The notes under the pieces were generated by a model. It did not search any database, was not told the DNA's origin, and worked only from the letters and a program-made list of their open reading frames with translations. The position numbers were made by a program, and so were the translations under genes. A stretch of 64,000 nt of DNA from DATAFF01 sp044870245. GTDB lineage: Bacteria > Pseudomonadota > Alphaproteobacteria > Rhizobiales > Aestuariivirgaceae. Of this stretch, positions 35,649 to 44,302 are shown piece after piece. Location of the stretch: NCBI GenBank assembly GCA_044870245.1, contig JBIOYR010000069.1, forward strand, positions 39,002 to 103,001, read 5' to 3'. How positions within the stretch are numbered: position 1 is the stretch's first letter; each line of letters begins with the position of its first letter.

Positions 35649-36881
35649 TTAGCGTGCGCGGGCCAGATCGACTTTGGACGAGTCGACCTGCTTCTGCGGC
35701 CCTGCTGCGTTGGGGTGAATATCGAACTCGAACATGTCGGTCGGGATAGCCACGGAGACGCAGGCATTTGGTATGTCGACGACACCGCCGATGCGACCCT
35801 CTACCGGGGCACATCCGAGAATGACATAAGCCTGCTCCTTCGAGTAACCAAACTTGGACAGATACTCGATCGCATTGAGGCAGGCGCGGCGCATCGCCAT
35901 GGTCGCGTCGTTGTACAGCTGCTTACCCGACTTGTCGTCGACGCTAATGCCTTCAAAGACGAGGAAGTCGCCGTAATGCGGATCGACCGGGCTGATCTTG
36001 AATAGCGGATTGGTGAGACCGTATTTGTCAACCCCGCCCTTGATGAGCTCGACATGCAAGTGGATCCACCCGGCCATCTCGATGGCGCCGCAGAAGGTGA
36101 TCTCGCCATCGCCCTGGGAGAAGTGATAGTCACCCATGGATAGCTTGGCACCCTTGACATAGACCGGGAAGTAGATCCGGGATCCGCGCGAGATGTTCTT
36201 GATGTCGCAATTGCCACCATGCTCGCGTGGCGGAATGGTCCGCGCCGCCTCCTTGCCCGCCTTTTCGAGGGCCGCACCTTTCAATCCGCCGAGAAGGACA
36301 CCCTCGGGTGTCGGCGGCAGCGCAAGCGGCGGTACACGGTCGGGATTGCTGGCGATGAGCTCGGCTTCGCGCTTGTTCCATTTTGCCAAGAGCTCGTGGC
36401 TCGGCGCGCAGCCGATGAGTCCCGGATGGGTAATGGCGGCAAAACGAACTTTTGGGATATGGCGCGAGCTCGCAAAAATGCCCTTGCAGTCCCAGATCGC
36501 CTTGCGCGGCTCAGGAAACAGATCGGTGAGGAATCCGCCGCCATTCGCGGTCGCGAAGATTCCCGTATAACCCCATTCATTTCCCCGCAAAGGCCCAATA
36601 TCCAGGATGTCGACAACGAGAATGTCGCCGGGCTCGGCGCCGGTGACCTCGATCGGCCCGACGAGATGATGGCAGGGCGGCAGATTGCAGTCACGCACAT
36701 CGGCGGCATTGTCGTCATTCTTGATCTGACCGGCGGTCCAATCGAGTGCCTCGACAATGAAATCGTCGCCCGGCTTCACCGTCACGACGGGAGGGATATC
36801 GGGATGCCACCGATTGTGCAGCGGCTGCGGCTGGTCGGTGGGGGGTTTCTTGATATCGACGGAAATGATGGTCTTGGCCAT
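35649..36881 (-). CDS. fmdA: Formamidase
   Basis: 410 residues, the full length of the FmdA formamidases: N-terminal MAKTIISVDIKKPP, NRWHPDIPPVVTVKPGD, DCNLPPCHHLVGPIEV, GDYHFSQGDGEITFCGAIEM, and a conserved C-terminal DIPNACVSVAIPTDMFEFDI. It releases ammonium and formate (or another short acid) from the amide. GAGGAGG precedes the ATG, and it follows the LivF-type ATPase gene by 18 bases. It differs markedly from the 329-residue amidase at 4920-5909, which lacks the long middle insert. Confidence 0.92.
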   Translation of the reverse strand: MAKTIISVDIKKPPTDQPQPLHNRWHPDIPPVVTVKPGDDFIVEALDWTAGQIKNDDNAADVRDCNLPPCHHLVGPIEVTGAEPGDILVVDILDIGPLRGNEWGYTGIFATANGGGFLTDLFPEPRKAIWDCKGIFASSRHIPKVRFAAITHPGLIGCAPSHELLAKWNKREAELIASNPDRVPPLALPPTPEGVLLGGLKGAALEKAGKEAARTIPPREHGGNCDIKNISRGSRIYFPVYVKGAKLSMGDYHFSQGDGEITFCGAIEMAGWIHLHVELIKGGVDKYGLTNPLFKISPVDPHYGDFLVFEGISVDDKSGKQLYNDATMAMRRACLNAIEYLSKFGYSKEQAYVILGCAPVEGRIGGVVDIPNACVSVAIPTDMFEFDIHPNAAGPQKQVDSSKVDLARAR

Positions 36882-36899
36882 GAGTTTCCTCCTCTGTTT

Positions 36900-37598
36900 T
36901 TAGACTTGCAGATGTCCTCTGATAACCTCGTCCGTCAGATCCTCGATCTTTCCGTCGGCGACCACACGACCGGTATCGAGGATGGCAAAGCGTTGCGTGA
37001 TGTTGCGCACGAAATCGAGGCGTTGCTCGACCAGCAGGACCGAGCATTTCCCCGAGGCGAGTATGCGCGGGATGATCTCCTGGATCTCGGCGACGACCGA
37101 GGGCTGGAGACCCTCGGTCGGCTCGTCGAACAGAAGGAGCTTCGGCTGCTGCACCAACGCCCGTGCGATCGCGAGCTGCTGCTGCTGGCCGCCCGACAGG
37201 ACTCCGCCTTTACGATCACGGATCGTGCTGAGTGCCGGGAAGTAGTCGAACACGATCGCCGGAACCTTGTTGCTTGGCAGCCCCTTGCCCAGGAGCGCAA
37301 CGCGAATGTTGTCGTCGACACTGATGTCGGGGATGATCTGCCTGCCCTGTGGTACATAGCTGATTCCAAGATGCGTCCGACGGTGCGATTTGAGCCGCGT
37401 GATGTCGACGCCTTCGAACTCGATCGACCCGCCGGTGGGCGGGTTGACCCCGCAGATGCTGCGCAGCAACGTGGTTTTGCCCGCGCCATTTCGGCCAAGG
37501 ACGGTGACCAGCTCACCCTCGCCAACATCCAGCGATACGCCGTGAAGGATGTGGCTCGTGCCGTAGAACGTGTTGATGCTCTTGACGCGAAGCATCAT
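36900..37598 (-). CDS. ABC transporter ATP-binding protein, LivF/UrtE type (amide system 2)
   Basis: 232 residues. Walker A GRNGAGKT, signature LSGGQQQQLAIARAL, Walker B LLLFDEPTEGLQPS, and VEQRLDF in the H-loop position with Gln, as in UrtE. Start ATG 37598 overlaps the stop of the preceding ATPase gene by four bases. Couples ATP hydrolysis to amide uptake with 37595-38338. Confidence 0.9.
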   Translation of the reverse strand: MMLRVKSINTFYGTSHILHGVSLDVGEGELVTVLGRNGAGKTTLLRSICGVNPPTGGSIEFEGVDITRLKSHRRTHLGISYVPQGRQIIPDISVDDNIRVALLGKGLPSNKVPAIVFDYFPALSTIRDRKGGVLSGGQQQQLAIARALVQQPKLLLFDEPTEGLQPSVVAEIQEIIPRILASGKCSVLLVEQRLDFVRNITQRFAILDTGRVVADGKIEDLTDEVIRGHLQV

Positions 37599-38338
37599 TG
37601 TGAACCGCTCTTTCCGAGATAGACTGCCTTGACGGTCTCGTCATTGACGACTTCTCCCAAGGGTCCTTCCGCCAAGACGTGGCCCTGGTGCATCACGGTC
37701 ACCCGCCTGGCAATCCGCCGCACGAGATGCATGTCATGCTCGACCAGCAGCACGGTGTGCCTTTCGGCGATGCGTTGAATGAGATCGGCAGTGCGGTATT
37801 TTCCCTCTTCGGTCATACCGGTCGTCGGCTCGTCGAGAAGCATCAGTTTCGGGCGTGACGCGACCAGCATGGCAATCTCCAGCCATTGCCGCTCGCCATG
37901 CGACAGCGTATCGGCGGGATCATTGGCCCTGTTGGTCAGATCGACGAATTCCAGGATTTCCCAAACACGGTCATTCTCCTCCGGCGTCGTCCGCCTGAAG
38001 ATATTTTTCATGACCTTGCGATCACCGCGCAGTGAAATCAGCACATTGTCGTACACCGACAATGTTTCGTACATGTTCGGAACCTGAAACTTCCGGCTGA
38101 CGCCAGCCCGGAAAATCGCGTCGGGCGACTTGCCCGTGATGTCCTGTCCGTCGAAATAGATCTTTCCTGACGTCGGCTTGAACTGGCCGGTTATCATGGC
38201 GATCAGGGTGGTCTTGCCGGCGCCGTTCGGTCCAAGGAGCACCCTGAGCTCGTTCTCCTCGACACTAAAATCGAGGTTGTTCAGGATGGTGTATCCAGAA
38301 ACGACCGTCGTCAGACCTTTGACTTCCAAAAGCGACAT
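37595..38338 (-). CDS. ABC transporter ATP-binding protein, LivG/UrtD type (amide system 2)
   Basis: 247 residues. Walker A GPNGAGKTT, altered signature LSHGERQWLEIAMLV typical of UrtD, Walker B LMLLDEPTTGM, and VEHDMHLVRRIA with the H-loop histidine. The C-terminal VKAVYLGKSG matches the ending of urea-type ATPases. Starts 14 bases after the permease gene. Confidence 0.9.
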   Translation of the reverse strand: MSLLEVKGLTTVVSGYTILNNLDFSVEENELRVLLGPNGAGKTTLIAMITGQFKPTSGKIYFDGQDITGKSPDAIFRAGVSRKFQVPNMYETLSVYDNVLISLRGDRKVMKNIFRRTTPEENDRVWEILEFVDLTNRANDPADTLSHGERQWLEIAMLVASRPKLMLLDEPTTGMTEEGKYRTADLIQRIAERHTVLLVEHDMHLVRRIARRVTVMHQGHVLAEGPLGEVVNDETVKAVYLGKSGSQ

Positions 38339-38352
38339 CTAGGGAGATCCGC

Positions 38353-39522
38353 TCACACGATTTCCTCGCCCGTCTTGGCGGCGCCCGCCGGTTCCCAATC
38401 GCGCTGCTGGTCATGCGCGATCCGATCCTCCTCGGCACGAATCTGCGCAATCGATCCGCGTCGGCGGCGCCGCAACCAATTGGCAAATGTTCCGACCAGG
38501 CCGTCGGGAATCCACAGCACGACCGCGATGAACAGGACGCCCATGAAGAATTGCCAGTAATTGGCCAGCCAGCTGCCGCTGAGAACGAATTCGAGCCCGC
38601 GCACGACGAAAGCGCCAAGGAACGGTCCGATCAGGGTCGCGCGACCTCCAACGGCCGTCCAGATCACGCCCTCGACCGACAGCAAAGGCCCGGCATCAAG
38701 AAAGGAGACGATGCCGACCCAAGCGGCATACATGGCACCAGCGGTCGCTGCCATGAAAGCCGATACGCAGAAGACAAAGATCCGGTAATTGGCGACATTG
38801 TAACCCATGAACTCGGCGCGGACGTCGTTGTCGCGGATCGCCTTGAGGACCGTGCCGATTCGGGAGTGCGTGATCAGCCGGGCGACAATGAAGAACGCAA
38901 CGCAGACGGCAAGGATAAGCCAAAGAAACGGTGCGCCGACATAGTTGGAGTAATCGGTGATGCCATTGAAGCCGCCGAGATAGGCCTGATACTCGATGAT
39001 GAACTCCTGAAGGATCAGTGCCTCAGCCAGGGTGATCACCGCGCAATAGACGCCGTAGATATGGCGTTTGAAGGTGATGACGCCGAATATGAAGGCCAGC
39101 ACTGTCGGAATGATCAGAGCACAGACCACGGCGAAGGGAGTGCTGATCAACGGGGTCATGAAGCCTGGAAGCTCCTTGAGCCCGTTCCATTCCATGAAGT
39201 CGGGGAATTTGCTGCCGTAGCGCGTCGGGTGCTCCATGGCGTAGTTGATCTTCAACGACAGCGCGACGAGGTAAGCACCTATGCCGAAGTAGACAGCCTG
39301 GCCCAGGCTCAGGATGCCGGCGAAACCCCAGATCAGATCGATGCTCAGCGCGAATAAGGCGAAGCACAGAAACTTGCCAAGCAGGAGGAGGACGTAACTG
39401 TCATTGCCGGCGTAGTACGGCACCGACCCGATCACCGCGACGACGAAGCAGCCAAGCAGAAGAGCCCAGATCGGGATCAAGCGCGAACGCCGCACATGTC
39501 TGGAATGGGCCCGATCAGGCAT
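38353..39522 (-). CDS. ABC transporter permease, LivM/UrtC type (amide system 2)
   Basis: 389 residues, hydrophobic, with LCFALFALSIDLIWGFAGILSLGQAVYFGIGAY in the first third and AIRDNDVRAEFMGYN as the cytoplasmic coupling loop. A hydrophilic C-terminal tail of about 40 residues (RRRRRGSIAQIRAEEDR) extends beyond the last helix. ATG 39522 is preferred over an earlier GTG because AGGAGG lies just upstream of it. Confidence 0.9.
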   Translation of the reverse strand: MPDRAHSRHVRRSRLIPIWALLLGCFVVAVIGSVPYYAGNDSYVLLLLGKFLCFALFALSIDLIWGFAGILSLGQAVYFGIGAYLVALSLKINYAMEHPTRYGSKFPDFMEWNGLKELPGFMTPLISTPFAVVCALIIPTVLAFIFGVITFKRHIYGVYCAVITLAEALILQEFIIEYQAYLGGFNGITDYSNYVGAPFLWLILAVCVAFFIVARLITHSRIGTVLKAIRDNDVRAEFMGYNVANYRIFVFCVSAFMAATAGAMYAAWVGIVSFLDAGPLLSVEGVIWTAVGGRATLIGPFLGAFVVRGLEFVLSGSWLANYWQFFMGVLFIAVVLWIPDGLVGTFANWLRRRRRGSIAQIRAEEDRIAHDQQRDWEPAGAAKTGEEIV

Positions 39523-39543
39523 GCTCTCAAGCCTCCTCACGCC

Positions 39544-40416
39544 TCATCGGCGCTCGTAGTAACCGAAGATTCCACGCGGAAAGATCCGGATGGCAATCAC
39601 GATGGCGATGAAGACCAAAAGCTCGCCGATCACCGCGTTGTATTTGTAGGCGATCAGGGTCTCCCCCTGACCTATGAGGAAAGCGCCGGTCGGAACGCCC
39701 AGAAGGTTTCCTACCCCACCAAGCACCAGGACCATGTAGGAGCCGACAGCGTAGGTGAACCCCATGGTGGTCGACACCGACTTGATCGGTGCCAGGATCG
39801 CGCCGGCAATTCCTGCGAGCCCCGAACCGTACATGAAGATGAACATGTCGACGCGCGCCGTATCGATCCCGAGACAGCCGGACATGGCGCGGTTGCGGCG
39901 CACCGCTCTGACCTTGAGGCCGAAATTGGTCCGGTAGATCAGCCAGAACGTGGCCACGATCATCGCGATGGCGCAGCCAATCAGGAAAAGGCGATAATAG
40001 GGGTAGGGCAGACGTCCGATAATCCTGATGCCGCCGTCGAGAATTCTGGGAGCACCGACATAGTAGAGCTCGGGGCCGAAGATCGCCTTCATGACGACTT
40101 CAAGAATGATGCCGACGCCCCAGGTCGCGAGCAGAGTCTCGAGAGGTCGTTCGTACAGAAATTGAATGACCCCTCTCTCCACGACAAGCCCCACCGCTGC
40201 GACCACGATGAACGCGACGGGTATCGCGATGAACGTGTTACCGCCGAGCTGGCCGACGACCGCCGCGGTGTAGGCGCCGACCATGATGAACTGGCCATGC
40301 GCCATGTTGATGACCCCGGCGACACCGAAGATCACAGCGAGACCGATCGCCGCGATCGCAAGGATCGCGGCGACGCTGACGCCGATCAGGATCTGGGAAA
40401 TGAGAGCTTGCGACAT
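39544..40416 (-). CDS. ABC transporter permease, LivH/UrtB type (amide system 2)
   Basis: 290 residues. Signature IAAIGLAVIFGVAGVINMAHGQFIMVGAY near the N-terminus and GLAGIAGAILAPIKSVSTTMGF in the C-terminal half. ATG 40416 is chosen since the upstream extension is hydrophilic and overlaps the binding-protein gene. Pairs with 38353-39522 in the membrane. Confidence 0.9.
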   Translation of the reverse strand: MSQALISQILIGVSVAAILAIAAIGLAVIFGVAGVINMAHGQFIMVGAYTAAVVGQLGGNTFIAIPVAFIVVAAVGLVVERGVIQFLYERPLETLLATWGVGIILEVVMKAIFGPELYYVGAPRILDGGIRIIGRLPYPYYRLFLIGCAIAMIVATFWLIYRTNFGLKVRAVRRNRAMSGCLGIDTARVDMFIFMYGSGLAGIAGAILAPIKSVSTTMGFTYAVGSYMVLVLGGVGNLLGVPTGAFLIGQGETLIAYKYNAVIGELLVFIAIVIAIRIFPRGIFGYYERR

Positions 40417-40457
40417 CTCTCGATTCCTCGATGGGAAGCGTTGGGTGGCCTCCGGCC

Positions 40458-41771
40458 CTACAAGTCCATCGTTCCGGAGCGATTCTTCTCCGAGCTCCAG
40501 GGGTTCTTCAGCCTGTCGATCACCTTCTTGTTGGTGAAGTCGCAATCCTTGTTGGGATAAAGATAGTCGACCCACGGGTCGGGGCGGATACGATCCTGGG
40601 AGGTCCACACGATGTCGAACTGGCCGTCCTCGCGGGCCTTGCCGATACGTGCCCAGAGCCAGGTGTGGTGGTTCTTCTCGTCGATCTTGACGGGGCCTTG
40701 GGGAGCTTTGAACTCCTGACCCGGCAGGCCTTCGTAGATCAAGGCATCCGTGTCGGTATTGCCCACCTTCTCGATCGCCTGCGCCAGAAGATAGGTCTGG
40801 AAATAAGCTGCCTCCATCACTGCATTCGTCACTTGGTTCGCCCCGTACTTGGCCTTGTACCGCTCGACGAAGGCTTTGTTTTCCGGCGTATCGACCGTCT
40901 GGAAATAGTTGAAAGAGGTGTAATGACCGGCGGCGTTCTCCGGCCCCATCGCCGCGGTCTCCTGCTCGGTGGTGATCGGCGTGCAGATCGGCAAATCGTC
41001 CGGCGTCAAGCCGAACTGCTTGAACTGCTTGTAGAAGGCGACGATCGAATCGCCCACGAGGTCGGAAAAGACGATTTCGGCGCCGCTACCGGCGATATTG
41101 TTGATGATCGTCGCGAATTCGGTGTGACCGAGCGGCGCGTACTCCTCGCCGACATTCTCGCCGCCATGCTTCTCGAGAAGCGCCTTGACCTCGCGATTTG
41201 TCTCCTTTGGGTAGATATAGTTGGAACCTATCATGTAAAATTTCTTGCGGCCGAGATTCTTGATGATCCACGGCACGAAGTCATCCAACTGCTGGTTCGG
41301 AACGGCTCCCGTGTAGAAGCAGTTCTTGCTGCACTCCTGAGCCTCGTAAAGAGTGGGGTATAGGAGGAGCCCGTTATATTCCTCGAAGACGGGCAGGACG
41401 GATTGCCGGCTCGCGGAGGTGTAGCACCCGAGAACGGCGGCTACCTTGTCCTCGAGCAGGAGCTTCTTGGACTTTTCCGCGAACACCTGCACCAATGATT
41501 GGGGATCTTCTACGACGGGGACCAGTTTCTTGCCGAGGACGCCGCCTTTGGCGTTGATCTCCTCGATGGCCAAAAGCTCGGCATTGTGCAGCGACGTCTC
41601 GATGATCGCGATCGTGCCGCTCAGCGAGTGCAAGATGCCGATCTTGATCGTGCCGCTTTCCTGCGCCTTGGCGATGTTCCGCTGGAAATAGTAGGGGGCT
41701 GCCGTCCCGAACGCCAACGCACCAAGCGCTGCCGATCCGCGCAAGAACGTCCGCCGTTTGATCTTCTTCAT
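40458..41771 (-). CDS. Amide-type ABC substrate-binding protein (system 2)
   Basis: 437 residues. Twin-arginine signal (KRRTFLRGSAALGALAFG) followed by a mature part starting IKIGILHSLSGTIAIIE. Strong resemblance to UrtA/FmdD and to the AmiC-like protein encoded next door (shared LGCYTSASRQSVLPV, LLYPTLYEA, IGSNYIYPKETNR). Tat export suggests it folds in the cytoplasm first. GGAGG lies eight bases before the ATG. Its leader carries the ANTAR-type RNA described at 41806-41883, so it is the first gene under antitermination. Confidence 0.92.
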   Translation of the reverse strand: MKKIKRRTFLRGSAALGALAFGTAAPYYFQRNIAKAQESGTIKIGILHSLSGTIAIIETSLHNAELLAIEEINAKGGVLGKKLVPVVEDPQSLVQVFAEKSKKLLLEDKVAAVLGCYTSASRQSVLPVFEEYNGLLLYPTLYEAQECSKNCFYTGAVPNQQLDDFVPWIIKNLGRKKFYMIGSNYIYPKETNREVKALLEKHGGENVGEEYAPLGHTEFATIINNIAGSGAEIVFSDLVGDSIVAFYKQFKQFGLTPDDLPICTPITTEQETAAMGPENAAGHYTSFNYFQTVDTPENKAFVERYKAKYGANQVTNAVMEAAYFQTYLLAQAIEKVGNTDTDALIYEGLPGQEFKAPQGPVKIDEKNHHTWLWARIGKAREDGQFDIVWTSQDRIRPDPWVDYLYPNKDCDFTNKKVIDRLKNPWSSEKNRSGTMDL

Positions 41772-41805
41772 TTTGATTTTCCTCCCTGCAATCCAAACGC
41801 ATAAA

Positions 41806-41883
41806 GCCCCACGCGTCTTCCTTTTTCGGAGACCACGTGGGGCATCCTTGCCCGGTTTTTGTTTAGAGCGGCGCCATTGCCGC
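41806..41883 (-). promoter_or_regulatory. ANTAR-type two-hairpin antitermination leader RNA
   Basis: Read on the minus strand. Hairpin 1 (41883-41868) is GCGGC-AAUGGC-GCCGC. A 14-base A-rich linker follows. Hairpin 2 (41853-41840) is GGGC-AAGGAU-GCCC. Both loops are hexamers with A at position 1 and G at position 4, the hallmark of ANTAR targets. The 3' arm of hairpin 2 is also the start of an 8-bp GC-rich hairpin, GCCCCACG (41843-41836) with CGTGGGGC (41813-41806), followed by UUU. The two structures exclude each other. AmiR binding to the tandem hairpins should prevent the terminator-like fold and let transcription enter the importer-formamidase operon. The U-tract is short, so termination strength is uncertain. 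Confidence 0.82.
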
Positions 41884-41932
41884 GGCGCGACTTCCCGCGC
41901 TCGGCGCGCAGAAAGAACGCACTTTGGATCAC

Positions 41933-41946
41933 TTGACCCTGATCAA
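41933..41946. promoter_or_regulatory. FNR/FixK-like palindrome
   Basis: TTGACCCTGATCAA fits the FNR/FixK pattern TTGAY-N4-RTCAA. It lies just downstream of the likely -10 element (41948-41953) of the amide operon promoter, a position expected to block rather than activate that promoter. It could be a chance match. Confidence 0.4.
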
Positions 41947-41947
41947 G

Positions 41948-41977
41948 ACGTTAGGCCACCACTGTTCCCCTTGTCAA
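41948..41977 (-). promoter_or_regulatory. Candidate sigma-70 promoter of the importer-formamidase operon
   Basis: On the minus strand, TTGACA (41977-41972), an 18-base spacer, then TAACGT (41953-41948). The -35 is perfect; the -10 is weak. Transcription would start near 41940, giving a leader of about 170 bases that contains the ANTAR hairpins. Confidence 0.5.
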
Positions 41978-42000
41978 CGTGACGAGAGCCGAGGCCCGTC

Positions 42001-43107
42001 CTAGTGGCTCATGAGGTAGGGATCGGGCGTGACGGCCTGAGACGATTCCCGGATGAGGTCGAACTGCCCGTGTTCATTCACCCTGCCGAGGCGCGTCCAG
42101 AGATTGGTATGACTGCTTTCCGAATCGATGGCGACATGCCCCTGGGGTGCGTCGAATTCGCAGTGCAGCACGATCGGGCGGAGAATATCCGCATCCATCG
42201 TGTTCACCTCGGCGAGCGCCTTGGCGAACACATGCACCTGAAAATAGGCGGCTTCTACGCATAGATTGGTCGGCTCGTCACTGCCGAAGCGCTTCTTGTA
42301 TCGGCGTACGAAGGCGTCATTGCTCGCAGTTGCAACAGACTGGAAATATGATGCAGCGGTGATGTGCCCACGGCCGACATCGGCGCCCATCATCTTCACC
42401 TCGGCTTCCGAGGTGGTGAGGCTCGCAATGGGCATATGCCGCGGATCGAACCCGGCATCGGCATAGGCTTGATAGAGATAGGCTGTAGCCTGTCCCACCA
42501 CGGTCGAGAAAATAACATCCGGATGCACGTTTCGCACATTGCGCATCAACAAGCGGAATTCCGATGGTTTGGCGCCGAGATCGAGATAGTGCTCGCCCAC
42601 CACCCTGCCGCGACGCTGCCGCAGCAGCTCCCGGATAATCCTGTTCGACTCGCGCGGGTAGATATAGTCCGAGCCGATTAGATAGAGCCGTTGGCCATAG
42701 TTTTCGACCAGGAAATCAACCAGCTCGACGCTGTTCTGATTGGGCGCGGCGCCCGTGTAGATAATGTTGGGGGAGTACTCGAAACCCTCATAGAGGGTGG
42801 GATACCAAAGAAGGCCGTTTCGACGCTCCACCACCGGCAGCACCGCCTTGCGGCTGCTCGAGGTGTAGCATCCGAAGATCATGTTCAGGCCGTCTTCGGC
42901 CAGCATCTTGTCGGCAAGCAACGCAAACCGGCGGCAATCAGAGCCCGGATCATAGATGACCGGCACAATTGGGCGAGCATTCACACCGCCTGCCGCATTG
43001 ATTTCTTCGATGGCCAGCATCGTCCCGCGAAGCTGGGTTTCCTCGATGACCGCGGTCACACCGGTCTGGGAGAACAGCACGCCAACACGCCAGGGCTCGT
43101 TACTCAC
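42001..43107 (-). CDS. amiC: AmiC-like amide sensor (periplasmic-binding-protein fold, cytoplasmic)
   Basis: 368 residues from the GTG at 43107. It has the same fold as the binding protein at 40458 (FGCYTSSSRKAVLPV, LLWYPTLYEGFEYSPN, IGSDYIYPRESNR) but no signal peptide, which is how AmiC of Pseudomonas differs from transport proteins. AmiC senses short amides and releases the antiterminator AmiR when ligand binds. Start GTG 43107 lies four bases after the amiR stop; a longer upstream frame would overlap amiR. Gene order amiR-amiC is reversed relative to the Pseudomonas amidase operon. Confidence 0.87.
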   Translation of the reverse strand: MSNEPWRVGVLFSQTGVTAVIEETQLRGTMLAIEEINAAGGVNARPIVPVIYDPGSDCRRFALLADKMLAEDGLNMIFGCYTSSSRKAVLPVVERRNGLLWYPTLYEGFEYSPNIIYTGAAPNQNSVELVDFLVENYGQRLYLIGSDYIYPRESNRIIRELLRQRRGRVVGEHYLDLGAKPSEFRLLMRNVRNVHPDVIFSTVVGQATAYLYQAYADAGFDPRHMPIASLTTSEAEVKMMGADVGRGHITAASYFQSVATASNDAFVRRYKKRFGSDEPTNLCVEAAYFQVHVFAKALAEVNTMDADILRPIVLHCEFDAPQGHVAIDSESSHTNLWTRLGRVNEHGQFDLIRESSQAVTPDPYLMSH

Positions 43108-43111
43108 GGGC

Positions 43112-43711
43112 TCACTCGATCTGCTCTTCAGAAAGCATTTCACTTGCGTCCACGATGGCCGTTGCCAGAACCCCGATCGACACGCGGCGGCGCATGGCCT
43201 GCTCTCGTAGATACCCATACGCCTCGGGTTCGCCGATCTTGCGGCGGCTCATCAGGATCGCCTTGGCTTGCTCGACCTTGCGGTAGGATCGCAAGGTGTC
43301 CTCGAGCTTGACGATCTTGCTCTGCTGGCGGGCCTGGAAGCGTGCATTATTCAACGCGAGAAGAATCTGTGCCGGAATCGCGTGCGCCTCGAGCGGACGA
43401 ACCAGGAGGGCATGAGGGGTCGTGATCTTGAGGAGCTGAAGTTGGCCACCATTGGCAGCGTCGAGGATGCCGATGATCGCTAGACCGGCTCGCGTCGTCG
43501 CCAGCCGGAGCAAAGTCAGGGCAGCCGACTCGAAGGCACAGAAGAGCAGATCGATCGGCTGCTCCAGGGTGTCTTCGGGAGGCCAAATGTGGGTTACATG
43601 GCCACCCATCCGCTGAACACAGCGAATCAGCAACTCGCCATCGCGATCGCGAGGGTGCACAACCGCGCAATGAATGTCTCTGAGATCGATGGACGAGGTT
43701 GTCGACTGCAA
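43112..43711 (-). CDS. amiR: AmiR-like ANTAR-domain antiterminator
   Basis: 199 residues. N-terminal pseudo-receiver lacking a phosphorylation site context, a coiled-coil linker (ARFQARQQSKIVKLEDTLRSYRKV), and a C-terminal ANTAR RNA-binding domain (VEQAKAILMSRRKIGEPEAYGYLREQAMRRRVSIGVLATAIV). The start is a TTG at 43711, supported by GGGAGG seven bases upstream. ANTAR proteins bind tandem hexaloop hairpins; a matching RNA lies 229 bases downstream of amiC. It is probably held inactive by AmiC until amide is present. Confidence 0.9.
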   Translation of the reverse strand: MQSTTSSIDLRDIHCAVVHPRDRDGELLIRCVQRMGGHVTHIWPPEDTLEQPIDLLFCAFESAALTLLRLATTRAGLAIIGILDAANGGQLQLLKITTPHALLVRPLEAHAIPAQILLALNNARFQARQQSKIVKLEDTLRSYRKVEQAKAILMSRRKIGEPEAYGYLREQAMRRRVSIGVLATAIVDASEMLSEEQIE

Positions 43712-43974
43712 AGCCGATCCTCCCTGACACCGAAATGTCCAAAACGATCTTGCTGCAGAACCGAGTTCTTATCAACGCAAGTCTGTTGGGCTTCGGACTC
43801 GCCCGATCAGGCGCAACACCAACGTGACTTCGACGAGCCCGATGATCGCATAAATGATCAATTCAGTAGCGCTGCCAGGTTATCAATTTCAGGTTGCAGA
43901 TCAAGTCATCCGAATATCCCTCATGATTCATCGCTGACCGATCTGGCCAGCTTCCACGCAATCGCTTGGTCTAT

Positions 43975-44250
43975 TCAATCTGCAAGTCGATCGAGCCGCT
44001 CGAGCTCGGCAAGAATCAGCGCCCCCGCACGCAAGAGGTTCTCTCGCTGATCGCCTGGCCGGAATCGCGGCCGGCGCCATGGCCAGAAGAGCTCAGGCCA
44101 CCCAGCCTTTGCATATCCGGGCACCCCCGCAAAGGTGAACGCTGCAGCCGCTCTCGGCAGATCGCGCGGTTTGAGGTCGCTCGCCGGCGGCAGGCCAAGC
44201 GGAACGCTCTGCCATTCAGCAATGATGTTTGCGATGGCTTTGCCTCGCAC
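43975..44250 (-). CDS. Small phage-associated family protein, copy 3
   Basis: 91 residues, closely similar to the gene at 7319-7594: VPGYAKAGWPELFWPWRRPR and ENLLRAGALILAELERLDR, against the corresponding WPELFWPWRR and LVRAGALILAEIERLDR. The GTG start at 44250 is preceded by GGGGAGGGG and aligns with the ATG of copy 1. A 90-residue gene (44303-44575) lies upstream in the same direction. Function unknown. Confidence 0.72.
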   Translation of the reverse strand: MRGKAIANIIAEWQSVPLGLPPASDLKPRDLPRAAAAFTFAGVPGYAKAGWPELFWPWRRPRFRPGDQRENLLRAGALILAELERLDRLAD

Positions 44251-44302
44251 GTCGCCCCTCCCCCTCAATGCTCAGCCGAGGCTGCCCCTATGGCGGGACA
44301 TC

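Noticed and set aside
36219..37622. 467-codon open frame on the + strand
   Set aside because: Antisense to formamidase and the LivF-type ATPase, both with complete motifs.
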